Below, one piece after another: positions 8,450-16,672 of a DNA stretch of 64,000 nt. The DNA is from Pseudomonadota bacterium. Lineage in GTDB: Bacteria; Myxococcota_A; Polyangia; Polyangiales; Polyangiaceae. The position numbers were made by a program, and so were the translations under genes. How positions within the stretch are numbered: position 1 is the stretch's first letter; each line of letters begins with the position of its first letter. Below the pieces are notes generated by a model that was given only the letters and a program-made list of their open reading frames with translations, searched no databases and was not told the origin of the DNA. The DNA is taken from assembly GCA_023423895.1 (NCBI GenBank), contig JAFAER010000113.1:62001-126000 (forward strand), read 5' to 3'.

Positions 8450-11377
8450 ATGAAGCGCGCCTCGGTCGTCCTCGGTAGCTCGGGCCTCGCAGCTCTTCTC
8501 GTCGCCGCGTGTGGAAGCGATCCGCCCCAGCCGAAGGCGCCCGAAGGCAAAGCGGCGGTGGCGCTCCCCGTCGTGCCGCCGGTCGCGGGAGAGAAGCACC
8601 TCGCCGACGTGAAGCAGATCACGCTCGGTGGCGAAAACGCCGAGGCGTACTGGGCGTGGGGTCGACGCGAGCTCGTCATGCAGTCCCGCACGGGCGACAG
8701 CGACTGCGACCGCATCTACCGCCTGCCGCTGTCGTCGGTGTTCGACGTTCCCCCAGGCGCTCGCGAGAGCGTGCCGTCGCCGGTGCCCGTCTCGAGCGGC
8801 AAAGGCGCGACGACGTGCTCGTACTTCATGCCCGGCGATCAGCAGGTGATCTATGCGTCGACGCATCTCGGCGGTGACGCTTGCCCGCCCAAGCCGGATC
8901 ACAGCCAGGGCTACGTTTGGGCGCTTTACGACTCGTACGACATCTTCAAGGCGGACGCGGACGGCAAGAACGTCGTTCGCCTCACCGACACGAAGGGCTA
9001 CGACGCGGAGGCGACCGTCTGCGGAAAGGACGGCTCGATCGTGTTCACGAGCCTCCGCGACGGCGACATCGATCTCTATCGAATGGATGCCGACGGCAAG
9101 AACGTGAAGCGCCTGACGAACACGCCGGGCTACGACGGCGGCGCGTTCTTCAACGCGGACTGCTCCAAGATCATCTGGCGCGCGTCCCGTCCGAAGCCCG
9201 GCAAGCAGCTCGACGACTACAAGCGCCTCCTCGCGCAAAGCCCCCCGCTCGTGCGTCCGTCGAAGCTCGAGCTCTACGTGGCCAATGCCGATGGCAGCGA
9301 CGCGCAGCAGATCACGTACCTCGACGCGGCGTCTTTCGCTCCGTACTGGCATCCCTCGCAGAAGCGCATCCTCTTCTCGACGAACTACGGCGATCCGAAG
9401 GGACGCGAGTTCGACATCTGGGCGGTGAACCTCGACGGCACGGCGCTCGAGCGCATCACCCATGCCGGAGGCTTCGACGGCTTCCCGATGTTCTCTCCCG
9501 ACGGCAAGCTCCTCGCGTTTGCGTCGAACCGAGCCACCGCTCCAGGCAAGCACGACACGAACGTGTTCATCGCGTCGTGGGTCGAGGACACCGGCGAGCC
9601 GACGATCGTCGAGACCGGCGCCGATCGCATCAAGAAGGACGTTCACTGGCTCGCCGATCCGGCGCGTGAAGGTCGCGGCATCGGCCTGGCCGGCCTCGAA
9701 GCCTCCGGCAAGTACATCGAGGAGCGCCTGAAAGCGCTCGGTCTCGCGCCTGCGGGGGACGACAACAGCTTCCGTCAGTCGTTCCCCGTCGTCACGAGCC
9801 TGAAGCAAGACGATGCGACCAGCCTCGAGATCGGCGGCAAGGCCGTCGACAAGAAGGACTTCGTCGTTCTTGGGTACTCGCCGCAGAAGGCGGCGGTGGC
9901 GGGCGATCTCGTCTTCGCCGACTACGGGATCATCGCGAAGGACCTCGGGCGCGACGACTACGACAAGCTCGACGTGAAGAAGAAGATCGTCGTCGTGCGC
10001 CGCTTCGTCCCCGACGACGGCAAGTTCACGACGCCCGACGCGCAGCGGCGCTTCGGCGACATCCGCCGCAAGGCGTTCTGGGCGCGTGAGAAAGGCGCAG
10101 CGGGGCTCGTCGTCATCGACGATCCGGCGCCGCCGGCGAGCAAGCCCGCGGACTGGAAGGTCCCCGAGGAAGCCAAGCTTCCGGCACTGCAGCCCGAGGG
10201 CTATTCCGACGCCGGGCTTCCGGTGCTCGTCCTGAAGCGCTCCGTCGGCCACGCGCTCGTCGAGGAGCTCCAGAAGAAGCAGCCTGCGCGCGCGAAGCTC
10301 ACGGTCGCCCTCGCGCCCGTCAGCTCACAGGCGTTCAACGTCGCGGGCCGCATCGTCGCGGAGCCGAAAGACGGAAAGAAGCTCCCCGGCGTCGTCGTGA
10401 TCGGCGCCCACTACGATCATCTCGGCCGTGGCGGTCGGCACTCGCTCGCTCCTCATTCGGACGCGGCGCATGTCGGCGCCGACGACAACGCTTCCGGGGC
10501 GGCGACGCTCCTCGAGGTCGCTCGTGAGCTCGCGAGCAAGAAGAGCGAGCTGAAGCGCGACGTCGTGATCGTCGGGTTCTCCGGCGAGGAGTCCGGCGTT
10601 CTCGGCTCGGCACACTTCGTCCAGAAGTGGCTCGAGGCGGAGCGCGCGAACAAGACGAAGGCGAAGCCCGGCACGCCGAGCAAGGACGGCAAGGCGACGG
10701 GCATCTACGCGATGCTCAACATGGACATGGTCGGCCGCATGCGTGACAACCGCCTGCAGGTCCTCGGCGCGGAGACCGCCGCGGAGTGGAGGGAGATGAT
10801 CGGCAGCGCCTGCGACGCGCAGCGTGTCGAATGTGCGGGCAGCGGCGACGGTTACGGCCCGAGCGACCAGATCAACTTCTTCTCCGCGGGGATCCCCGTC
10901 CTCCACTTCTTCACGGGGACGCACGGCGACTATCACAAGCCCTCGGACACGGCCGACAAGATCAACGCCGCAGGCGCGATGCAGACGGGCAAGATCTGCG
11001 CGTCGATCGCGCTCGCAACGTCACAGCGCGAGGCACCGCTGACGTTCAAGGCGGATGCGCAGGGCCCGGCTCCGCACGGTGACATGCGTAGCTTCAACGC
11101 CTCGCTCGGGACGATCCCCGACTACGGCGGCCCCGGCGCGGGCAAGAAGGGCGTGCTCCTCTCCGGTGTGCGCCCCGGCGGGGCGGCGGAGAAGGCAGGC
11201 ATGCGCAAGGGCGACATCCTGGTGCGTCTCGGCAAGAGCGAGGTCGCGAGCGTCGAGGATCTGATGTTCGTCCTCAACAGCAGCAAGCCGGGCGAGACGG
11301 TCCCAGCCGTCGTCGTCCGCGACGGCAAAGAACTAAAGCTCGAGGTCACCTTCCAGGAAAGCCAGCGCCCAAAGTGA
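8450..11377 (+). CDS. Lipoprotein peptidase: TolB-like propeller + PA + M28 + PDZ
   Basis: 975 residues from ATG 8450, which opens a lipoprotein signal ending LLVAAC. Residues about 50-400 carry repeated PD40/TolB-type propeller blades (DADGKNVVRLTDT, MDADGKNVKRLTNTPGYDGG, FSPDGKLLAFASN). A protease-associated-like insert follows at about 500-610. The M28 zinc aminopeptidase core has HYDHLG (His near 654), DDNASGAAT (about 677), EES (about 711), MDMVGR (about 757) and HGDYHKPSD (about 825), a full set of two-zinc ligands. A PDZ domain (VRPGGAAEKAGMRKGDIL) closes the protein at about 890-970. It probably trims peptides at the cell surface. This domain order is unusual but consistent in one frame. 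Confidence 0.85.
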   Translation: MKRASVVLGSSGLAALLVAACGSDPPQPKAPEGKAAVALPVVPPVAGEKHLADVKQITLGGENAEAYWAWGRRELVMQSRTGDSDCDRIYRLPLSSVFDVPPGARESVPSPVPVSSGKGATTCSYFMPGDQQVIYASTHLGGDACPPKPDHSQGYVWALYDSYDIFKADADGKNVVRLTDTKGYDAEATVCGKDGSIVFTSLRDGDIDLYRMDADGKNVKRLTNTPGYDGGAFFNADCSKIIWRASRPKPGKQLDDYKRLLAQSPPLVRPSKLELYVANADGSDAQQITYLDAASFAPYWHPSQKRILFSTNYGDPKGREFDIWAVNLDGTALERITHAGGFDGFPMFSPDGKLLAFASNRATAPGKHDTNVFIASWVEDTGEPTIVETGADRIKKDVHWLADPAREGRGIGLAGLEASGKYIEERLKALGLAPAGDDNSFRQSFPVVTSLKQDDATSLEIGGKAVDKKDFVVLGYSPQKAAVAGDLVFADYGIIAKDLGRDDYDKLDVKKKIVVVRRFVPDDGKFTTPDAQRRFGDIRRKAFWAREKGAAGLVVIDDPAPPASKPADWKVPEEAKLPALQPEGYSDAGLPVLVLKRSVGHALVEELQKKQPARAKLTVALAPVSSQAFNVAGRIVAEPKDGKKLPGVVVIGAHYDHLGRGGRHSLAPHSDAAHVGADDNASGAATLLEVARELASKKSELKRDVVIVGFSGEESGVLGSAHFVQKWLEAERANKTKAKPGTPSKDGKATGIYAMLNMDMVGRMRDNRLQVLGAETAAEWREMIGSACDAQRVECAGSGDGYGPSDQINFFSAGIPVLHFFTGTHGDYHKPSDTADKINAAGAMQTGKICASIALATSQREAPLTFKADAQGPAPHGDMRSFNASLGTIPDYGGPGAGKKGVLLSGVRPGGAAEKAGMRKGDILVRLGKSEVASVEDLMFVLNSSKPGETVPAVVVRDGKELKLEVTFQESQRPK

Positions 11378-11401
11378 CGAGCGAGGGGCAAAGGCCCGCC
11401 T

Positions 11402-11611
11402 AGAGATAGCGATTCGGAGCAAAGCCCCGTCCAGCGCAGCGGGGCTCTGGAGCAAACCCGCAACGAGAGACATGGAGCTCGGACGAAGCTCGCCCCGGGC
11501 CCCCACCCAGAGATAGCGATTCGGAGCAAAGCCCCATCCAGCGCAGCGGGGCTCTGGAGCAAACCCGCAACGAGAGACATGGAGCTCGGACGAAGCTCGC
11601 CCCGGGCCCCG
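11402..11611. repeat. REP-like repeat A, two tandem copies of about 103 bp
   Basis: Copy 1 covers 11402-11504 and copy 2 covers 11509-11611 (offset 107). They are nearly identical; one visible difference is gccccgtcc versus gccccatcc. Each contains short inverted pairs (gcccc...ggggc; gagct...agctc) able to fold. The repeat sits between convergent genes, so it may act as a terminator or a scattered REP family member. Confidence 0.75.
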
Positions 11612-11760
11612 CCCCCGCGAAGCGGGATGCCGCGGGGTTTACCCCCGCGGGGCGGGGTGGGGTTTGGGGCAAAGCCCCAAGTAGAAGCCCCCGCCCCCGC
11701 GAAGCGGGATACCGCGGGGTTTACCCCGCGGGGCGGGGTGGGGTTTGGGGCAAAGCCCCA
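11611..11760. repeat. REP-like repeat B, two GC-rich palindromic copies
   Basis: Copy 1 is at 11611-11679 and copy 2 at 11693-11760 (offset 82). The second contains an 8-bp stem ccgcgggg / ccccgcgg around ttta, followed by a G-run and gggcaaagcccca, which is itself a small hairpin. Both copies lie in the gap between convergent genes and probably end transcription from either side. Confidence 0.75.
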
Positions 11761-11780
11761 TCTAGGAAGAAAAGCCCCAT

Positions 11781-13562
11781 CTAGAAAGCCAGGCGCTTCG
11801 ATACCGTCTCGTTCGGCTTGATGACCACCGTCGTCGTCTGCTTCACGTTGTCCTGGGCGTTCTCGAGCGTCAGAACGTGCGTTCCTGCCGGCAGTGCGAC
11901 GCGCACGAGCGGCGTGTTTCCGAGGACGCGGCCGTTCAGACTGACGCGGGTCCACGGATAGGTGTCGAGCGTCAGAAAGCCCTGTTCCGCTTCCGGCGCC
12001 GTGGCCGCGGGTTGCGGGGCGGGCGCGGCACGTGGCTCCGGTTGAGGCGCAGGCGCCGGGGTCCAGCGGTGGGCGACGACCGGCGGAGCAACATGCGGCC
12101 TCGCCTCCGGTGCCGGGTCGGCCGTCTTCGCAGTCTCCGGCTCCTTGTTCGTCGACGGCTTCTCCTCGACCGAGGGCGAGGGCGTCGGTGCGGGCGGGGG
12201 CGTCTTCGCCTCCGCCGGCGTCTTCGCCTCCGCCGGCGTCTCGGCGACCATCGCCGTCGTTGCGGTGACCTTCGGCGCGCGCGCGTTCGACACGAGGACG
12301 CCTGCGAGACCGCCCACCACGAGGAGCAGCGCGAGGAGGCATGCCACGAGGAGGTTCACGGTCTTCTTCGACGGAGGCTGCGCGATCGAAGAAGAGGTCA
12401 CCTGCTGGACCACGCCGTGTGGCGTCAGCGACGAAGGCAACGACTTCGCGCCCGAGGGAATGGAGGGCATCGAGCGCTCGGACTGCTCGTCCAAGATCGG
12501 CACGGCCGGCGTACTCAGGCGGAGCCCTGACGGATCGACCTGTTCCGCCTCCGCCGACGTTTGCGCCAAACGCTGCCGAACGATGGCCGCCGTCTCTTCA
12601 CGCTTCTTCGCAAAGAGCTCGGTCACGATCGCGCCGATGTCGGTCGCGCGGATGTCGCCGCTGCGCGTTGCGAACGCAAGTAGCGCTTCACGCATGGCCT
12701 GCGCGGTTTCGTAGCGATCGTCGCGCTCACGAGCGAGCGCCTTGTGGACGATCTCGTCCAGCTCGGGATCGACGTCCGGGACGACGGACGAGAGGCGCTC
12801 GGGCTCGGACTTGAGGACGTTCACGAGCTGCTCGACCATGTTCGCGCCCGCGACCATCTTGCGTCCGGCGACGATCTCCCAGAGGACGACTCCAGCAGCG
12901 TAGATGTCGACGCGACGATCGAGCTGTCCCTGATTGAGCACCTGCTCCGGTGCCATGTAGCGAGCCTCGCCCTTGAGCGTGCCCGCTCGCGTCTCCGTCG
13001 ATCGCGACGACGCCATCGCCACGCCGAAGTCGACGAGCTTGATGTTGCCGTCGTAGCCAAGGAGGATGTTCTGCGGGCTGACGTCGCGATGGACGATGTC
13101 GAGCTTCTCACCTGCGAGGTTCTTCAGCTCGTGGGCGTAGTGCAGCCCGGCGAGGATCTCGCTCATGATCAGCGCTGCCTGTGCCGTCGTGAGCTGTCGC
13201 CCGGAGCGCGAGAGCTCCCGTTGAACTTTGTTGAGCGACTGGCCTTCGATGTACTCCATCACGAGATGGAGCGCGCCATTCTCCTCGTACGCGTCGTGGG
13301 TGTGCACGACGTTGGGGTGGTTGAGGAGCATGGCGAGCTTCGCCTCGTCCCAGAACATCCCCTTGAAGTGGGCGAGGTCCTCCGGGTCGTCGCCGATGTC
13401 CGGTCGCAGCCGCTTGATGACGGCGAGCTTCTCGAGTCCTGACGCCGTACGCGACACGGCGAGGAACACGTCTGCCATTCCCCCGGACCCCAGCTTGACC
13501 AGCGGGCGATAGCGACCGACGTTCATCGGCGCGGTGCTCGGTCTGTAGGGCTCACTTTGCAC
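11781..13562 (-). CDS. Ser/Thr protein kinase with PEGA domain (membrane)
   Basis: 593 residues. A Hanks-type kinase domain spans about 17-290: Gly loop GSGGMADV, Lys50 in AVIK, catalytic Asp160 in HRDVSPQN, DFG at 178-180 and APE in YMAPEQ. One membrane helix lies at about 401-427, then a 100-residue Pro/Ala-rich periplasmic linker, then a C-terminal PEGA-type beta domain at 528-593 (GFLTLDTYPWTRVSLNG). The topology puts the kinase inside and PEGA outside the inner membrane, so PEGA may sense envelope state. The PEGA domain is about three-quarters identical to that of the kinase starting at 18457. Confidence 0.9.
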   Translation of the reverse strand: MQSEPYRPSTAPMNVGRYRPLVKLGSGGMADVFLAVSRTASGLEKLAVIKRLRPDIGDDPEDLAHFKGMFWDEAKLAMLLNHPNVVHTHDAYEENGALHLVMEYIEGQSLNKVQRELSRSGRQLTTAQAALIMSEILAGLHYAHELKNLAGEKLDIVHRDVSPQNILLGYDGNIKLVDFGVAMASSRSTETRAGTLKGEARYMAPEQVLNQGQLDRRVDIYAAGVVLWEIVAGRKMVAGANMVEQLVNVLKSEPERLSSVVPDVDPELDEIVHKALARERDDRYETAQAMREALLAFATRSGDIRATDIGAIVTELFAKKREETAAIVRQRLAQTSAEAEQVDPSGLRLSTPAVPILDEQSERSMPSIPSGAKSLPSSLTPHGVVQQVTSSSIAQPPSKKTVNLLVACLLALLLVVGGLAGVLVSNARAPKVTATTAMVAETPAEAKTPAEAKTPPPAPTPSPSVEEKPSTNKEPETAKTADPAPEARPHVAPPVVAHRWTPAPAPQPEPRAAPAPQPAATAPEAEQGFLTLDTYPWTRVSLNGRVLGNTPLVRVALPAGTHVLTLENAQDNVKQTTTVVIKPNETVSKRLAF

Positions 13563-13572
13563 GGCTCTTTCA

Positions 13573-13602
13573 GAGTTACCGGCCTCTTTGGAATTCCGTC
13601 AA
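13573..13602 (-). promoter_or_regulatory. Candidate housekeeping promoter of the PEGA kinase at 11781-13562
   Basis: On the minus strand TTGACG (13602-13597) is followed after 18 bases by TAACTC (13578-13573), ten bases upstream of the gene start at 13562. The -35 box matches five of six consensus bases; the -10 is weak and very close to the start codon, so a downstream start may be used. Confidence 0.25.
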
Positions 13603-13686
13603 GACAAGGCGTCTAACTCACATGCGTGAACAGTCCGTACATGTCCGCGCGAATTCCAAGGATCAACGGCGTGAGTCGGAAAACGT

Positions 13687-15174
13687 TCACACTTTTCGGG
13701 CGGGCGAGGAAGGAGGACGTTGTGTGGGGGCGGGATGCGCCTGTGCGGCGGCGAACGCTTCGCGCAGCTCTGGTGGCGCCGCGACCACGCTGATGCTCGT
13801 GATCCCGCCGTTCTTGAGGAGCGTTCGCAGACGCTTCAGGACGGCCTTCTCGTAGGTGGCCCGATCCACGAACGGCTTCGACGTTCGCCTTTGGGCGTGC
13901 ATGATGACGACGTAGTCGAAGGCGCGGATCTCGGCCGCAGCTTTGATGAAGCTCACCGAGCCGATCACGATGGCTCCGTACGCGGGGTCGCTTGGTACGA
14001 GCACGAGAGGGTGGCTCGCCTGCTCCGTGGGGCGGAGGTCGACGACGTAGCCGGCCGGCCCGATCGGCTCGCGCGCGAACGTCCCGGCGAAGGTCTGCGA
14101 GAGCTCGCGCGCACGCGGATCGACCGAGCGGACACGCGTGCTCATCTCCGCGGTCCCATCGAGGACCGGCAGAGGGGAGGGGCGGGGGGAGGAAAGGGTG
14201 GAGATTGACGTTGGTGCGAGCAGTGGCGGTGGGAGCGTGGTCGGGAGTGGCGCGTCGCTCGTGCGCGGTGCACGAACGATCGAAGGAACGAACTGCTCCG
14301 TCGTGGACGGCTCGTCGAAGGCTTCGGTCGAGTCGTAAGCGCTCAGATTGACATTCAACGATACGGAGATCGAATTCGTGCGCGCGAAGGCCTCGATGGC
14401 GGCGGCGGCGACGAACATCGAGGGGAATCGCTTCGCCGGATCGACGGACATCATCCGATCGATCGAGGCGGCCACGGTCGGATCCACAGTGGGCGCAATG
14501 ACGCGCAGGGGCTGCCGCCGGCCACCGCGCGCGTCGGGATGCACCATCGCGAGGAGCTCGTATGCGGTTACGCCATACGAATACTGATCGGAGCGCGCGT
14601 CTGCCTCGAGCCCTTCGCGCTGCTCCGGCGCCATGTACCGCGGCGTCCCGAGGAGCTGCCCCACCTTGGTCGTGAACGCCTCGTTCTCCTCACCGAGCGG
14701 CTTTGCGAGGCCGAAGTCGAGGACCTTCGGGACGCCTTCGCTCGTGATCATGATGTTGCCTGGCTTCACGTCACGATGAACGATGCCGGCCTCGTGCGCA
14801 GCGGCGAGCCCGCGCGCGATGCCGGCCAGCCAGTCCAGCTTCACCTCGAGCGGGATGCTGGGATCGGAGATGAACGTGCGCAGCGTCGTCCCCCGCACCA
14901 GCTCCATCACGAGAAAGAGTGTCCCGCGGACTTCTCCGAGGTCGTGGATTGCGACCGTGTTGGGGTGGTGCAGCGAAGCCGCGACGCGAGCCTCGCGCAG
15001 GAACCGCGCGGCCGCCGCCTCCCAGTCGCTCGTGCGGTCCCGACGGATGATCTTGATCGCGACGTGACGAAGAAGGCGCGTGTCGAGCGCGCGATAGACT
15101 TCGCCCAAGCCACCGAGCCCGATTCGCTCCTCGATGGTGTAGCGCTCGAATGTCTCGCCCGCGACGAGCGGCAC
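13687..15174 (-). CDS. Cytoplasmic Ser/Thr protein kinase with unknown C-terminal domain
   Basis: 495 residues. The kinase domain covers about 8-275: GLGGLGEVY loop, Lys41 in VAIK, Asp135 in HRDVKPGN, DFG at 153-155 and YMAPEQ. No transmembrane segment follows; a Pro/Ser/Thr-rich linker (about 290-360) joins a C-terminal region (about 370-475) with alternating strands and helices (YGAIVIGSVSFIKAAAEI, then RLRTLLKNGGI) that I cannot assign. It is probably soluble, unlike its two PEGA neighbours. It is 124 bases upstream of the next kinase gene on the same strand. Confidence 0.85.
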   Translation of the reverse strand: MPLVAGETFERYTIEERIGLGGLGEVYRALDTRLLRHVAIKIIRRDRTSDWEAAAARFLREARVAASLHHPNTVAIHDLGEVRGTLFLVMELVRGTTLRTFISDPSIPLEVKLDWLAGIARGLAAAHEAGIVHRDVKPGNIMITSEGVPKVLDFGLAKPLGEENEAFTTKVGQLLGTPRYMAPEQREGLEADARSDQYSYGVTAYELLAMVHPDARGGRRQPLRVIAPTVDPTVAASIDRMMSVDPAKRFPSMFVAAAAIEAFARTNSISVSLNVNLSAYDSTEAFDEPSTTEQFVPSIVRAPRTSDAPLPTTLPPPLLAPTSISTLSSPRPSPLPVLDGTAEMSTRVRSVDPRARELSQTFAGTFAREPIGPAGYVVDLRPTEQASHPLVLVPSDPAYGAIVIGSVSFIKAAAEIRAFDYVVIMHAQRRTSKPFVDRATYEKAVLKRLRTLLKNGGITSISVVAAPPELREAFAAAQAHPAPTQRPPSSPARKV

Positions 15175-15285
15175 GGTAGGATCCTATCTCAACGCCAGCG
15201 CCCATGCGGAAAGACGTGCTGCGGCGGTGCAGACGTCATTCTCGTCGAGCGTCGCTAGCTCGTCCCTTGCGGGTGCGCGAGGGCG

Positions 15286-16152
15286 TCACTCGCAGCGGCT
15301 GGCACCGCACGCGGCGCCGAACGACGTACGGCCCGTCCCGGCCGGGGTGTACTCCGTCGGACGGAGGAGGAAGTAGCCGCCCACCGCTGCGCCAGCGAGG
15401 ACGACGCCGGTCGCGACGAAGAACAGACCGCTCCCGAAGAACGACTTCTTCTCCTCGGTCGTGCCCCCTCCTCCGCGGGTTGCGGGCTCGTTCACGATCA
15501 CCGTCTTCGGACCGTCCGGCGAGCCCTCCTCGAACACCGCGTTGTCCTTCGAGTCCATGGCGCGCACCCAGTAGTCGAGGCGACCTGCGCCGCTCGGGTT
15601 CGCGGGCACGTCGATGCTCCTCGTGCCGGGCTCGACCGTGACGTTGGTGTAGTCGCGTGCGGGCGCCCACCGATAGCCGACGGCCACGCGTTTGATGTTG
15701 TTCATCGGGTCGACGGTGACGACGCGGATCTGGCCGGCTTGCCCGTACTGCATGACCGCCTGGACCTCCATCGACGGGCGACGTCCCTGCGCTTGCCAGT
15801 AGCCGCGCGCCTCGGCGAACGGCTCGTTGAAGCGGGGGCCGAGCTTCGAGTCGACCTTGAAGTCGGGGTCGTACCCGAGCAGAAGCGTGAAGTACTCCTT
15901 CGCCTTGTCACTGTGGCCGAGCGCTGCGTGCGAGAGTGCGGCGACGCGGGTCGCCCGCACGAGCACGTCGTGGCTGAGGCCTCGTTGCGCGAGCACCTCG
16001 TCGGCCTTGGTGGATGCCGCAGGATAGTCGAGCGCGGCGTAGGCGTTCTCGGCGGATGCCAGGTCCCCCTCTGGAGTCGCGAGGGCGAACGCGGGGACCG
16101 CGGTGACGACGACGAAAGCGAGGACCGAGACGAAGTTCTTGAACGGACGCAT
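15286..16152 (-). CDS. TPR-like exported protein with C-terminal membrane helix
   Basis: 288 residues from ATG 16152, chosen for AGGAAG six bases upstream; ATG 16170, overlapping the previous stop as TGATG, is the alternative. It has a signal peptide (about 1-25), then a helical TPR-like region (about 28-125) ending DPDFKVDSKLGPRF, a beta region at about 140-215 with RLDYWVRAMDSKDNAVFEEGSPDGP, and a C-terminal hydrophobic helix near 240-262. The layout matches the gene at 57346-58302 segment by segment. It is the third gene of a kinase-lipoprotein-TPR operon, so it may be an envelope partner of that kinase. No enzymatic motif seen. Confidence 0.6.
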   Translation of the reverse strand: MRPFKNFVSVLAFVVVTAVPAFALATPEGDLASAENAYAALDYPAASTKADEVLAQRGLSHDVLVRATRVAALSHAALGHSDKAKEYFTLLLGYDPDFKVDSKLGPRFNEPFAEARGYWQAQGRRPSMEVQAVMQYGQAGQIRVVTVDPMNNIKRVAVGYRWAPARDYTNVTVEPGTRSIDVPANPSGAGRLDYWVRAMDSKDNAVFEEGSPDGPKTVIVNEPATRGGGGTTEEKKSFFGSGLFFVATGVVLAGAAVGGYFLLRPTEYTPAGTGRTSFGAACGASRCE

Positions 16153-16169
16153 GGAGTTCTTCCTCGTCA

Positions 16170-16658
16170 TCAGCGGCATGCACCACTGCACTTGTCCGAG
16201 AGCTTTGCGCACGTGGACGGATTGAGCCGTTGGCGGTCGTCGATGAGCGCCACGGTGATGTCGATCGCCTTCGTGTCGCCGTACGCAGCCTGTTGGCTGC
16301 AGCCAGCGAGCACGTCCTTGCCGCCAATCTGACCCACGGCGAGCATGGTGTAGTCCTTCTTCAGATCGAGCTCGACGGCGTTGAGCTCGTTGTTCTGGAG
16401 CTGGCAGGGCGTCAGCGACGGCGTCTCCGTCAGACGCGGCGGCAGCGGCTGTTCCGTCTGCCGCAGGCGAATGAGGTCGTTGCACGCGAGCAGTCCGTCG
16501 AAGACGTAGATCTTCACGTTCTCCGTCGCGATGGCTGCGGCGGTGGACTGAAAGTCGATCTGAATCGCGATCTCGGGCGGCGTCGCCTCCTCCTCCTTGG
16601 CGCAGGCGGCGAGGAGAACGGAGGTCGCGAGGAAGCAGAGTACGTGCGAAGCGTTCAT
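16170..16658 (-). CDS. Small Cys-containing lipoprotein in kinase operon
   Basis: 162 residues from ATG 16658, with AGAGG seven bases upstream. It opens with a lipoprotein signal (MNASHVLCFLATSVLLAAC). The mature part has about six Cys and alternating strands (ENVKIYVFDGLLACNDLI, then KDYTMLAVGQIGG); it reads like a beta-sandwich domain but I recognise no family. The gene lies 14 bases after the PEGA kinase stop and touches the next gene, so the three are almost certainly one operon. Confidence 0.6.
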   Translation of the reverse strand: MNASHVLCFLATSVLLAACAKEEEATPPEIAIQIDFQSTAAAIATENVKIYVFDGLLACNDLIRLRQTEQPLPPRLTETPSLTPCQLQNNELNAVELDLKKDYTMLAVGQIGGKDVLAGCSQQAAYGDTKAIDITVALIDDRQRLNPSTCAKLSDKCSGACR

Positions 16659-16672
16659 GTTCGACCTCTTGC

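Noticed and set aside
7928..10252. A 774-codon minus-strand ORF opposite the M28 lipoprotein
   Set aside because: It is antisense to a gene with complete peptidase motifs and has shadow-like composition.
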